From CAVWNR01 sp963756525 (GTDB lineage: Bacteria > Actinomycetota > Actinomycetes > Mycobacteriales > Jatrophihabitantaceae), in assembly GCA_963756525.1 (NCBI GenBank), contig CAVWNR010000001.1, positions 62,001 through 126,000 of the forward strand: DNA of 64,000 nt, given 5' to 3'. The first letter of the stretch is position 1, and each line of letters begins with the position of its first letter. The notes beneath the pieces were generated by a model. That model saw only the letters and a program-made list of their open reading frames with translations. It did no database searches and was not told where the DNA came from. This document shows positions 1 to 8,050 of the stretch, piece after piece. The position numbers were made by a program, and so were the translations under genes.

Positions 1-41
1 AAGCCGCGGTCAGCTCCGTACCGTCGCAGTCACATCCCAGG

Positions 42-70
42 TTGACATAACGTTAAGGGTCTACTTGAGG
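42..70 (+). promoter_or_regulatory. Candidate ftsZ promoter region
   Basis: A perfect -35 hexamer TTGACA begins at position 42, but no good -10 box lies 17 nt downstream; the nearest weak candidate is TACTTG at 62. The gene to the left, beyond the window, is not visible. The region probably carries one of several ftsZ promoters, since ftsZ often has its own promoters behind ftsQ in actinobacteria. The assignment rests only on the -35 box and the location. Confidence 0.35.
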
Positions 71-114
71 GTGAGAGTCCAGACAACCGGCCGACCAGAG
101 GGAAGCAGGGACCT

Positions 115-1320
115 ATGAGCGCGCCGCACAACTACCTCGCAGTGATCAAGGTCGTCGGCGTCGGCGGCGGCGGGGTCAACGCCGTCAACCGGATGATCGA
201 GGTCGGCCTGAAGGGCGTCGAGTTCATCGCCGTGAACACCGACGCCCAGGCACTGTTGATGAGCGACGCCGACGTCAAGCTCGACGTCGGCCGAGAACTC
301 ACCCGCGGCCTCGGCGCCGGCGCGCAGCCGGAGGTCGGCCGCAAGGCCGCCGAGGACCACCGCGACGAGATCGAGGAGGTGCTCAAGGGCGCCGACATGG
401 TGTTCGTCACGGCCGGCGAGGGCGGCGGCACCGGCACCGGCGGCGCACCGGTGATCGCGAGCATCGCGCGCAAGCTGGGCGCGCTCACCATCGGCGTGGT
501 CACCCGGCCGTTCTCGTTCGAGGGCAAGAAGCGCGCCTCGCAGGCCGAGGACGGGATCGAGACGCTGCGCGCCGAGTGCGACACGCTGATCGTCATCCCG
601 AACGACCGACTGCTGCAGATCTCCGACAAGACGGTCAGCGTGATGGACGCCTTCCGCAGCGCGGATCAGGTGCTGCTCTCCGGCGTGCAGGGGATCACCG
701 ACTTGATCACGACGCCCGGCCTGATCAACCTCGACTTCGCCGACGTCAAGAGCGTGATGAGCGGCGCCGGCTCGGCGCTGATGGGCATCGGCTCGGCGCG
801 CGGCGAAAACCGCGCCCGCAACGCCGCCGAGATCGCCATCGCCAGCCCGCTGCTCGAGGCGAGCATGGAAGGCGCGCACGGCGTGCTGCTGTCGATCTAC
901 GGCGGTTCCGACCTCGGCCTGTTCGAGATCAACGAGGCGGCGTCGCTGGTGGCTGAGGCGGCCCATCCCGACGCCAACATCATCTTCGGCGCGGTCATCG
1001 ACGACACGCTCGGAGACGAGGTGAAGGTCACCGTGATCGCTGCGGGCTTCGACAGCGGCCAGCTGCCGTACAAGAAGGTCGAGCTGCGCCGCGAGGCCGG
1101 GGCCAACGGCGCCGACAGCGCGTCCAACGGTGGCTCGAACGGTGGCTTCGACAGTGGTTCCAACAGCGGCTCCAACAGTGGCTCCAACAGCGGCTCCAAC
1201 AGCGGCCACGGACGCGGCTCGGTGAACACGCCGGGCTGGCCGCTTCCGGCCTCGGGCATCTCCCGCGAGCAGGTGGCGCTTGATGACGACCTCGACGTGC
1301 CCGACTTCCTCAAGTCGTGA
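115..1320 (+). CDS. ftsZ: Cell division protein FtsZ
   Basis: Tubulin-like GTPase that polymerises into the cytokinetic Z ring at midcell. The 401-aa product has the nucleotide-binding glycine-rich start (GVGGGGVNAVNRM), the tubulin signature GEGGGTGTGG at about residues 101-110 and the T7 loop NLDFADVKSVM near residue 205. The conserved C-terminal tail DDDLDVPDFLKS should bind SepF and membrane partners. The ATG follows a purine-rich GGAAGCAGGG. The spacer between the GTPase core and the tail is unusual: a tandem 12-bp repeat gives a Ser-Asn-Ser-Gly run. yggS and sepF follow directly, but pgeF/yfiH, often found right after ftsZ in actinobacteria, is absent. Confidence 0.98.
   Translation: MSAPHNYLAVIKVVGVGGGGVNAVNRMIEVGLKGVEFIAVNTDAQALLMSDADVKLDVGRELTRGLGAGAQPEVGRKAAEDHRDEIEEVLKGADMVFVTAGEGGGTGTGGAPVIASIARKLGALTIGVVTRPFSFEGKKRASQAEDGIETLRAECDTLIVIPNDRLLQISDKTVSVMDAFRSADQVLLSGVQGITDLITTPGLINLDFADVKSVMSGAGSALMGIGSARGENRARNAAEIAIASPLLEASMEGAHGVLLSIYGGSDLGLFEINEAASLVAEAAHPDANIIFGAVIDDTLGDEVKVTVIAAGFDSGQLPYKKVELRREAGANGADSASNGGSNGGFDSGSNSGSNSGSNSGSNSGHGRGSVNTPGWPLPASGISREQVALDDDLDVPDFLKS
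1123..1209 (+). repeat. In-frame tandem repeat in the FtsZ linker
   Basis: From position 1150 the coding sequence is built of 12-bp units of the type AACAGCGGCTCC, five in a row with a few synonymous changes. A looser Asn-Gly-Gly stretch precedes them. The product is a flexible Ser/Asn/Gly linker between the FtsZ GTPase core and its C-terminal tail. The mix of AGT and AGC codons among near-identical units suggests expansion by replication slippage followed by drift. Confidence 0.9.
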
Positions 1321-1321
1321 G

Positions 1322-2056
1322 GTGAGTGCCCCGCTCGACCCGGCGCGGCGGGCGGAGCTGGTCGCGGCGCTTGCCGCGCTGCGCACCCGGCTGGCCGAGG
1401 CCTGCGCGGCGGCGGCGCGTGACCCCCGCGAACTCGTCCTGGTCGCGGTGACGAAGGGTTTCCCGGCCAGCGACGTGGCGATCCTGACGACGATCGGGGT
1501 CAGTCAGATCGGCGAGAACCGCGACCAGGAGGCGCGTCCCAAGGTCGCGGCGCTGCGCCGCTACGGACTGGAGTGGGGCGTGCCCGAGCCGCGGTGGCAC
1601 TTCGTCGGCCGGCTGCAGACGAACAAGTGCCGCTCGGTGGCCCGATACGCCGGCGCGGTGCACTCTGTCGACCGGCCAGCGCTCGCCGCGGCACTCGGCG
1701 CAGCCGCCGCGAACGCCGGCCGGCAGCTCGCCGCGTTCCTCCAGGTGAGCCTGGACGGCGACCCGACCCGTGGCGGAGCGCTGGTCGAGGCCGTCCCGGC
1801 ACTGGCCGACGCGATCGCAGCGCAGCCCTCGCTGACCCTGACCGGGGTGATGGCGGTCGCGCCGCTCGGCGCCGATCCCGACGCCGCGTTCGCCCGGCTA
1901 CGCGAGGTCGCCGCGACACTACAGGCGGATCATCCGGCGGCGACGGCGATCTCGGCGGGGATGAGCGCGGACCTCGAGGCCGCGATCCGCCACGGTGCGA
2001 CACACCTGCGTGTCGGATCGGCGTTGCTCGGACCCCGGAACCACTATGTCGGATAG
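1322..2056 (+). CDS. YggS/PLPBP-family PLP-binding protein
   Basis: Predicted cytoplasmic pyridoxal-phosphate-binding protein of the YggS/YlmE/PROSC family, which takes part in vitamin B6 and amino-acid homeostasis rather than known catalysis. The likely PLP lysine is K45 in VAVTKGF. The family motif WHFVGRLQTNK and the C-terminal SAGMSADLEAAIRHGATHLRVGSALLG are present. The GTG start lies 1 bp after the ftsZ stop, giving 244 aa. A longer reading beginning inside ftsZ (ATG at 1280) is less likely, because the extra residues do not resemble the family. Its place between ftsZ and sepF is usual for Gram-positive division clusters. Confidence 0.93.
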   Translation: MSAPLDPARRAELVAALAALRTRLAEACAAAARDPRELVLVAVTKGFPASDVAILTTIGVSQIGENRDQEARPKVAALRRYGLEWGVPEPRWHFVGRLQTNKCRSVARYAGAVHSVDRPALAAALGAAAANAGRQLAAFLQVSLDGDPTRGGALVEAVPALADAIAAQPSLTLTGVMAVAPLGADPDAAFARLREVAATLQADHPAATAISAGMSADLEAAIRHGATHLRVGSALLGPRNHYVG

Positions 2057-2134
2057 CGTCGCCGTGAGCACGGCGGCCGGCCGCTCGGTCTGCGCCTGTA
2101 TGGGCGTGCCGGAAAGCAACTACAGGAGGACGAC

Positions 2135-2638
2135 ATGCCCGGAGCCATGAAGAAGATGGGTGTCTACCTCGGCCTGGTCGAGGACGACGACCCCAGCGAT
2201 GGCGCGGACTCCTACGAGCGCGGCGCCGGCCGGGACGGTCACGGCGACTACAGCGCCGACACGCGCTACCCGCGCGGCGACTCGGCGCAGGTCGTGCAGC
2301 GGGAGTGGCCTGACGGCGAGAACGGCTACTCCGCCGAGTACGGCGAGTACGAGTACCCGCCCTACCGGATCACCACGCTGCATCCGCGTACCTACAACGA
2401 GGCGCGGACCATCGGCGAGCACTTCCGCGGCGGCACGCCCGTGATCATGAACCTCTCCGAGATGGACGACGCCGACGCCAAGCGGCTCGTCGACTTCGCC
2501 GCCGGGCTCACGTTCGGCCTGCACGGGCGCATCGAGCGGGTCACCGCGAAAGTGTTCCTGCTCAGCCCGCACAACGTCACGGTCACCGCGCAGGACAAGG
2601 CCCGCATCGCCGAAGGGGGCTTCTTCAACCAGTCCTGA
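2135..2638 (+). CDS. sepF: Cell division protein SepF
   Basis: SepF anchors FtsZ polymers to the membrane and is the likely Z-ring tether in actinobacteria, which lack FtsA. The 167-aa protein begins with the amphipathic membrane-binding helix (MPGAMKKMGVYLGLVEDDD). An acidic, Tyr-rich linker follows, then the SepF/DUF552 core from about residue 76 (PYRITTLHPRTYNEARTIGEHF) to the end. The start is fixed by AGGAGGA, 4 nt before the ATG. It acts with FtsZ, whose C-terminal tail is encoded about 0.8 kb upstream. Confidence 0.96.
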   Translation: MPGAMKKMGVYLGLVEDDDPSDGADSYERGAGRDGHGDYSADTRYPRGDSAQVVQREWPDGENGYSAEYGEYEYPPYRITTLHPRTYNEARTIGEHFRGGTPVIMNLSEMDDADAKRLVDFAAGLTFGLHGRIERVTAKVFLLSPHNVTVTAQDKARIAEGGFFNQS

Positions 2639-2758
2639 CCGCATCGCGCGGGTGTCCTGCTCGCGCCGCGGGGCACCTTCGTAAGCTGGCACCATAGATT
2701 TCACGGGCGGCGCAGCGCGCCCCCGGAGCGGGTGTCCTGCGAAGGAGAGTGCAAGTCG

Positions 2759-3046
2759 ATGACGCTGTTCTGGAGTGTCGTCGCGTTCGCGCTCTACATC
2801 TACCTGCTGCTGGTGCTGGCCCGCATCGTCGTCGACATCACGCGCCAGTTCGCGCGGTCGTGGCGTCCGGCCGGGCTCACCGCCGTCGGGCTGGAGGTCG
2901 TCTATACCAGCACCGACCCGCCGGTGAAACTGCTGCGCAGGCTCATCCCGCCGATCCGGCTGGGGGCCGTGAGCCTCGACCTGAGCATCACGGTTTTGCT
3001 GATCGCTATCCTGGTGCTCCACCAGGTCGCGCTGTCGCTGGCGTGA
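2759..3046 (+). CDS. YggT family membrane protein
   Basis: Small integral membrane protein (95 aa) of the YggT/YlmG family, found beside sepF in many Gram-positive bacteria and linked to membrane or division-site organisation; its biochemical role is not settled. Two hydrophobic segments are visible, at about residues 3-22 and 73-93. They flank a loop with the family-typical YTSTDPPVKLLRRLIPPIRLG. The ATG at 2759 is preferred over a GTG 27 nt upstream because AAGGAG (2742-2747) lies 11 nt before it and the upstream residues are polar and atypical. Confidence 0.92.
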   Translation: MTLFWSVVAFALYIYLLLVLARIVVDITRQFARSWRPAGLTAVGLEVVYTSTDPPVKLLRRLIPPIRLGAVSLDLSITVLLIAILVLHQVALSLA

Positions 3047-3128
3047 CGCGCGCGACCAGGGCAGCATCTGCTTGACATACCTGCCGCCGGAGGCCAACGG
3101 TTTCCGCTGACCATCACGAGGTGACCGC

Positions 3129-3989
3129 ATGCCGCTGACACCAGCCGAAGTCCACAACGTGGCCTTCAAGAAGCCGCCGATCGGCAAGCGCGGCTACGAC
3201 GAGGAGGAGGTCGACGCCTTCCTCGACGTCATCGAGGTTGAGCTCTCCCGGCTGATCGAGGAGAACAACGACCTGCGCACGCAGGGCGGCGGTTCGGCGG
3301 ACAGCGGCCACCAGGGCGTGACACAGGGCGCGGACCCGGCCGAGCTCTCCGCCGCGCGGGAGGAGAACGAACAGCTCAGGACCCGCATCGCCGAGCTCGA
3401 GAAGGCGCTCACCCAGGGCAGCGACGGCGCGTCCCAGCAGCTCGTCGCGGTGCAGCAGCAGCTCGACCAGACCCAGCGCGAGCTGTCCGAAACCCGCCAG
3501 CAGCTGCAGCAGGTGCAACAGCGACCGGATGGCCAGGCGGCGCTCTCCTCGGAGGACCACGTCGCCCAGGCGGTGCAGATGCTGGCGCTGGCTCAGCAGA
3601 CGGCCGACAACCACCTCGCGCAGTCGAAGGCCGAGGCCGAGCGGCTGCTCGCCGAGGCCAACGCCAACGCGCGCAGCACGGTGAGCGAGGCGCAGGCGCA
3701 GGCCGAGAAGCACGTCGGCGAAGCGCAGGCTCGGGCCACCCAGCTCGACGAGGAGAGCACCACCCGCGCGACCCGGACTGTTCGCGACGCCGAGCAGCGT
3801 GCCGCGACGATCACCGAGCAGCTCGAGCAGCGCAAGGACGCCCTCGAGCGGCGTCTGGAGCAGCTGCGCACGTTCGAGCGCGAGTACCGGGTCCGGCTGA
3901 AGAACTACCTGGAGTCGCAGCTGCGCGACCTCGACGCGAGCGGCCGCGCCGAGCCTGCGACGCAGGACGCGACTGCTAGCAGCGCATAG
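3129..3989 (+). CDS. divIVA: DivIVA/Wag31 polar growth scaffold
   Basis: Coiled-coil protein that binds curved membrane at the poles and directs cell-wall growth in actinobacteria. The 286-aa product opens with the DivIVA lipid-binding domain (MPLTPAEVHNVAFKKPPIGK, then GYDEEEVDAFLDVIEVEL). Long coiled coils rich in Gln, Glu and Arg follow, at about residues 35-135 and 150-265, split by a short Gln/Pro-containing hinge. A GAGGTGA sequence precedes the ATG. It closes the division gene run ftsZ-yggS-sepF-yggT-divIVA. Its length is similar to Mycobacterium Wag31 (about 260 aa). Confidence 0.96.
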   Translation: MPLTPAEVHNVAFKKPPIGKRGYDEEEVDAFLDVIEVELSRLIEENNDLRTQGGGSADSGHQGVTQGADPAELSAAREENEQLRTRIAELEKALTQGSDGASQQLVAVQQQLDQTQRELSETRQQLQQVQQRPDGQAALSSEDHVAQAVQMLALAQQTADNHLAQSKAEAERLLAEANANARSTVSEAQAQAEKHVGEAQARATQLDEESTTRATRTVRDAEQRAATITEQLEQRKDALERRLEQLRTFEREYRVRLKNYLESQLRDLDASGRAEPATQDATASSA

Positions 3990-4012
3990 GAGCGTGCTGA
4001 CGCGGACTCGCC

Positions 4013-4432
4013 ATGGTCATCGTGGCGTTGCTGCTCGCCGCCCTGGTGTTCCTCGCGCTCGGGCTGCTGACGACCGGCACGGTATGGCTGGTGCTCTCCC
4101 TCGCGGCGAGCGTCCTCGCGGGCGCGTTCCTCTACCGGTCGCGTGGCGTGCTGCGCGCAGCGGGGGCGGCCAAGCGCGGCGAGCAGCCGCCGCGGCGACG
4201 CGGCCGGGGCCGGCACACCGAGGCCGTCGTCGCGGCGCCGGACCAACCGGCCGAGGTCTGGGTGATCGACGGCCGACCCCGTTACCACCGATCCGGGTGC
4301 GAGATCCTGGCCGGCCAGCAGAGCGAGCCGATGCCCCGGGCCCGAGCCGTGCGGGACGGCTTCATCGCCTGCTCGCTGTGCGAACCGGACACGGTTGCCC
4401 GTGACCACCCGCCCCCACCCCCCACCCCGTGA
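4013..4432 (+). CDS. Small membrane protein with Cys/His-containing C-terminal domain, unknown function
   Basis: Unrecognised 139-aa protein. The first 45 residues contain two hydrophobic segments (about 1-18 and 22-42). A basic Arg/Gly/Pro linker follows, then a soluble domain from about residue 81: VWVIDGRPRYHRSGCEIL and later ACSLCEPDTV. The YH-x3-C and C-x2-C pattern could bind a metal ion, in a way reminiscent of Ada-type or other treble-clef metal sites. That is only a resemblance. It lies just after divIVA on the same strand, 23 nt downstream, and ends within a palindrome shared with the convergent ileS. Confidence 0.75.
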   Translation: MVIVALLLAALVFLALGLLTTGTVWLVLSLAASVLAGAFLYRSRGVLRAAGAAKRGEQPPRRRGRGRHTEAVVAAPDQPAEVWVIDGRPRYHRSGCEILAGQQSEPMPRARAVRDGFIACSLCEPDTVARDHPPPPPTP

Positions 4433-4452
4433 TGATCTACCCGTAGATCATC
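4431..4452. terminator. Compact palindrome covering two convergent stop codons
   Basis: GATGATCTAC and GTAGATCATC form a perfect 10-bp inverted repeat separated by CC. The stop codons of the plus-strand membrane protein (4430-4432) and of the minus-strand ileS (4448-4450) both lie in or at the edge of it. A bidirectional transcription end is plausible. The stem is AT-rich for this genome and has no U-tract, so terminator strength is uncertain. Confidence 0.45.
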
Positions 4453-7400
4453 GGCTGGTGGTGGGGCGGGCGGCCGGGCGGAGCCAGACGCGCAGCCCCA
4501 GGTCGTCGTCGTCGGTCTCGAAGAGCCCGCCGACGTCCGGCGCGCCCTCCTGGACGGCCACCGCGAGCACCTCGTCGGCCAGCTGGGCGGCGTGGGTGCG
4601 GATCGCCTCGGCCGGCTCGGGCGAGCCGCCGACCCGCCACCACAGCTCGATGCGGTCGGTAACCTGCAGCCCGGCATTCTTGCGGGCATCCTGCACGACC
4701 CGGACCACGTCGCGCAGCAGCCCGGCCAGCCGCAGCTCGTGGGTCAGCTCCAGGTCCAGCGCAACGGTCTCCGCGCCGGCCGAGGCCACCGCCCAGCCCG
4801 AGCGCGGCGTCTCGGCGACCACGACCTCCTCGCCGGTTACCGGCACCGACTCGCCGTCGACGCGCAGCTCGAACTCGCCGCCGTCGCGCAGCGCCCGGGT
4901 GAGCGCGTGCGGATCGGCCGCCGCAATGGCGCCGGCCACCGCCTTCGTCCGACTGCCGAACCGCTTGCCCAGCGCCCGGAAGTTGGGCTTGACCGTCACG
5001 TCGATCAGCTCGCCGGCGTCGGCGAGCCGGGCCAGTGACACGACGTTCAACTCGTCGGCCACCTCGGCGCGCAGGTCGCCCGGCAGTGCGTCCCATCCCG
5101 GCGCCGAAACGTAGGCGGTGCAGAGCGGCTGGCGGGTCTTCACCTTCGCGTCCGCCCGGGCGGCGCGCCCCAGCTCGACCAGCCGGCGGACGAGCGCCAC
5201 CTGCCGCACCAGGGCACGGTCGTCGCCGGACACCGGCTCGACGCCTGGCCACGCTGCGAGGTGAACCGAGTCGGGATTGCCCGGCTGCGCGGCGAACAGC
5301 GCATCCCAGACCCGCTCGGTGACGAACGGGACGAACGGCGCCAGCAGCCGGGTGAGCACGTCCAGGACACGGTGCAGCGTGCCCAGCGCCGCGGGCTCGC
5401 CGTCCCAGAACCGTCGCCGAGACCGGCGCACGTACCAGTTGGAGAGGTCGTCGACGTAGCCGGCGAGCGCCTTGCCGGCCCGGGCGGTGTCGAAGTTCTC
5501 CAGCGCGTCGTCGACCTCGGCGGTGACTCGGCGCAGTTCGGCGAGCGCCCACTTGTCCAGCAGCGTCGGCTCGGCTTCCGCCTCGCTGGGCGTCCACTCG
5601 TTGGCTCGCGCGTAGAGCGACTGGAACGACGCGACGGACCAGTACGTGCGGATGACCTTGGACGCGATCTCGTCGAGCACCTTGTGCCCGATCCGGCGGG
5701 CCGACCACGGCGAGCCGCTGGCCAGCATGAACCAGCGCACCGCGTCCGCCCCGTGCTGATCCATCAGCGGGATCGGCTCGAGGATGTTGCCCAGGTGCTT
5801 GCTCATCTTGCGGCCGTCCTCGGCGAGGATGTGCCCGAGGCAGAGCACGGTGCGGTACGACGACCGGTCGAAGACCAGCGTGCCCACCGCCATTAGGGAG
5901 TAGAACCAGCCGCGAGTCTGGTCGATCGCCTCGCAGATGTAGTCGGCCGGGTAGGACGCCTCCGCCAGCTCGGCGTTGCGGTAGGGCGCGCCGAACTGGG
6001 CGAAGGGCATAGAGCCCGAGTCGAACCAGGCGTCGATCACCTGCGGCACGCGCCGGTAGGTGCCCGGCTCGCCCGGCCGGGTGAAGGTGACCTCGTCGAC
6101 GAACGGCCGGTGCGGGTCGTCCAGCCGCACGCCGGACAGCTCGGCCAGTTCGGTCAACGAGCCGACGCACACCATGCGCGAGGGGTCGAGATCGTTGCGC
6201 CAGATCGGCAGCGGCGTGCCCCAGTACCGGTCCCGGGACAGCGACCAGTCGATGTTGTTGGCCAGCCAGTCGCCGTACCGGCCGTGCTTGATCGTCTGCG
6301 GATACCAGGTGGTCTTCTCGTTCTCCGCGAGCAGCTTGTCCTTGATCGCCGTGGTGCGGATGTACCAGGCAGGCAGGGCGTAGTACATCAGCGGCGTGTG
6401 ACACCGCCAGCAGTGCGGGTAGCTGTGCTCGTACGGCTCGTGGCGCAGCAGCAGGCCGCGCCGCTGCAGGTCGGCGATGATCACGTCGTCGGCGTCCTTG
6501 AAGAACATGCCGCCGACCAGCGGCAGGCCCTCGGTGAACCTGCCTCGGGTGTCGATCGGGTTCACCAGCTCGACTCCGTTGCGGCGCACCGACTCGAAGT
6601 CGTCCGCGCCGAACACGGTCGCCTGGTGCACCAGGCCGGTGCCGTCCTCAGTGGTGACGTAGTCCTCGTTGACGACGAAGTGCCCGCGGCCGGGCCAGGG
6701 GACGACGTCGAACGGGCGCTGGTAGGTCCAGCCGAGCATGTCCGCGCCGGTGAACGTGTCGACGACCCGCCAGCCGTCCCCGAGTGCGCTGCCGACCAGG
6801 TCGCGGGCCACGACGAGGGTTTGCTCACCGTCGGTGGCGGCCGCGTACACCACGTCGGCCCGGGCGGCGACCAGCGCGTTGCTGGGCAGCGTCCACGGCG
6901 TGGTCGTCCAGATCACCATGGCCGCCTTGCCGGCGTACGGGCCGGAGCGCAGCGGCAGCCGCACGAACACCGACGGGTCGACCACGTTCTCGTAGCCCTG
7001 GGCGAGCTCGTGGTCGGAAAGCCCGGTGCCGCAGCGGGTGCAGTACGGGGTGACGCGGAAGTCGTCGACCAGCAGGCCCTTGTCGTAGATCTGCCCTAGT
7101 GCCCACCACACCGACTCGACGTAGTCGGGGTTCATCGTCCAGTAGGCGTTGTCGTAGTCGGCCCAGTAGCCCATCCGCTCGCTCATGGCCTCGAACGCGT
7201 CGACGTGGCGCTGCACCGACTCGCGGCACTTCGCGTTGAACTCGGCGATGCCGTAGGCCTCGATGTCCGGCTTGCCGGTGAAGCCCAGCTCCTTCTCCAC
7301 GGCGAGCTCGACGGGCAGGCCGTGGCAGTCCCAGCCGGCCATCCTGGGGACGTGGAAGCCCTTCATCGTCTTGAACCGGGGGAAGACGTCCTTGAAGACC

Positions 7401-7591
7401 CGGGCCTCGACGTGGTGGGTGCCCGGCATGCCGTTGGCGGTCGGCGGCCCCTCGTAGAACGTCCAGGCCGGGCCGTCGGCGGTCTGCTCGAGGCTGCGCT
7501 GGAACACCTTGCTGGCCCGCCAGCGGTCGATGACCGCACGGTCGAGGGCCGGCAGGTCGACGTGCGGCGGGAGGGGAAGGTAGCTGGCCAT
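4448..7591 (-). CDS. ileS: Isoleucyl-tRNA synthetase
   Basis: Class I aminoacyl-tRNA synthetase charging tRNA-Ile in the cytoplasm; 1047 aa. The HIGH-equivalent is in PPTANGMPGTHHVEAR near residue 45, and the KMSKS loop is EDGRKMSKHLGN. The editing domain lies between them, with the GWDCHGLPVE and TPYCTRCGTGLSDHEL segments typical of the family. The sequence looks like the eukaryote-like class II IleS common in actinobacteria; I infer this from motif style. The start at MASYLPLPPHVDLPALDR is preferred over upstream in-frame codons, which lie inside a T-box leader. Expression should respond to uncharged tRNA-Ile. Confidence 0.98.
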   Translation of the reverse strand: MASYLPLPPHVDLPALDRAVIDRWRASKVFQRSLEQTADGPAWTFYEGPPTANGMPGTHHVEARVFKDVFPRFKTMKGFHVPRMAGWDCHGLPVELAVEKELGFTGKPDIEAYGIAEFNAKCRESVQRHVDAFEAMSERMGYWADYDNAYWTMNPDYVESVWWALGQIYDKGLLVDDFRVTPYCTRCGTGLSDHELAQGYENVVDPSVFVRLPLRSGPYAGKAAMVIWTTTPWTLPSNALVAARADVVYAAATDGEQTLVVARDLVGSALGDGWRVVDTFTGADMLGWTYQRPFDVVPWPGRGHFVVNEDYVTTEDGTGLVHQATVFGADDFESVRRNGVELVNPIDTRGRFTEGLPLVGGMFFKDADDVIIADLQRRGLLLRHEPYEHSYPHCWRCHTPLMYYALPAWYIRTTAIKDKLLAENEKTTWYPQTIKHGRYGDWLANNIDWSLSRDRYWGTPLPIWRNDLDPSRMVCVGSLTELAELSGVRLDDPHRPFVDEVTFTRPGEPGTYRRVPQVIDAWFDSGSMPFAQFGAPYRNAELAEASYPADYICEAIDQTRGWFYSLMAVGTLVFDRSSYRTVLCLGHILAEDGRKMSKHLGNILEPIPLMDQHGADAVRWFMLASGSPWSARRIGHKVLDEIASKVIRTYWSVASFQSLYARANEWTPSEAEAEPTLLDKWALAELRRVTAEVDDALENFDTARAGKALAGYVDDLSNWYVRRSRRRFWDGEPAALGTLHRVLDVLTRLLAPFVPFVTERVWDALFAAQPGNPDSVHLAAWPGVEPVSGDDRALVRQVALVRRLVELGRAARADAKVKTRQPLCTAYVSAPGWDALPGDLRAEVADELNVVSLARLADAGELIDVTVKPNFRALGKRFGSRTKAVAGAIAAADPHALTRALRDGGEFELRVDGESVPVTGEEVVVAETPRSGWAVASAGAETVALDLELTHELRLAGLLRDVVRVVQDARKNAGLQVTDRIELWWRVGGSPEPAEAIRTHAAQLADEVLAVAVQEGAPDVGGLFETDDDDLGLRVWLRPAARPTTSR

Positions 7592-7790
7592 GCTGCGGGT
7601 GTGCTCCTCGGTCGTCGTGCTCACCGAGGGACGACCCGCCGGATGCGCCCGGCGTGCCGCGGTACCACCCTCGTTGACGCCGGCGGGGCGGCGCCCACTT
7701 CGTTTCGGGTCCGGTTCTACTGGGCACCCGAACTGCAGGGCGCCGTTCTTCCGGTGCTCGGAGGTGATTTCGCCGGTGGCCATGCCTCCC
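7592..7790 (-). promoter_or_regulatory. Isoleucine T-box riboswitch in the ileS leader
   Basis: Read on the minus strand, positions 7671-7658 give AGGGTGGTACCGCG, the T-box sequence that binds the free NCCA end of uncharged tRNA. Upstream, GAAATCACC carries a candidate AUC (Ile) specifier at 7768-7766. Between them an 8-bp helix (CGGCGCCC at 7745-7738 with GGGCGCCG at 7696-7689) encloses TTCGGGT/ACCCGAA, a plausible stem II. Nearer the gene, CCTCGGT pairs with ACCGAGG, whose continuation GAGGAG is the ileS Shine-Dalgarno. This suggests translational control, as described for actinobacterial ileS T-boxes. Exact stem I limits are not resolved. Confidence 0.9.
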
Positions 7791-8050
7791 GGGCTCACAC
7801 CGTCCCCGGGTCGCTCGCGGGCTGGGCTCCGCCGCTACTCGTCCTCGTCGTCGCAATGTGACTGTGAATCTTCGCGCCTATGGTAGCCGTGCGCGGCGGC
7901 CGGTCGCCCCGGGTTTTCGCGCCAGCGGCGCGCCCAGTGGCGCGAGGTTGACCAGCCTCGTATCCTGGGCCGCCTTTGCGGCCCCGCGCAGACGTAGGCA
8001 CTTCCGCGGCCGCAGGAGCAGGCTTGGTCCAGCCGACGAGAGGGGTTGCG
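7791..8050. other. Intergenic region between divergent ileS leader and DksA-like gene
   Basis: About 260 bp without a supported gene. It should hold both promoters. On the minus strand TACCAT (7885-7880) is a possible -10 for ileS. On the plus strand TATCCT (7961-7966) is a possible -10 for the DksA-like gene. Neither has a convincing -35. A small inverted repeat, CGCGCCA/TGGCGCG (about 7919-7944), lies between them. Confidence 0.4.

Noticed and set aside
2437..2452. Further copies of the GTGATCATG palindrome arm, such as in sepF, dnaE1 (near 14590) and padR
   Set aside because: These are single half-sites inside coding sequence without the paired arm at 47-bp spacing.
3047..3128. TTGACA at 3072 as a divIVA promoter
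   Set aside because: No acceptable -10 box occurs at 15-19 bp downstream, so it was not listed.
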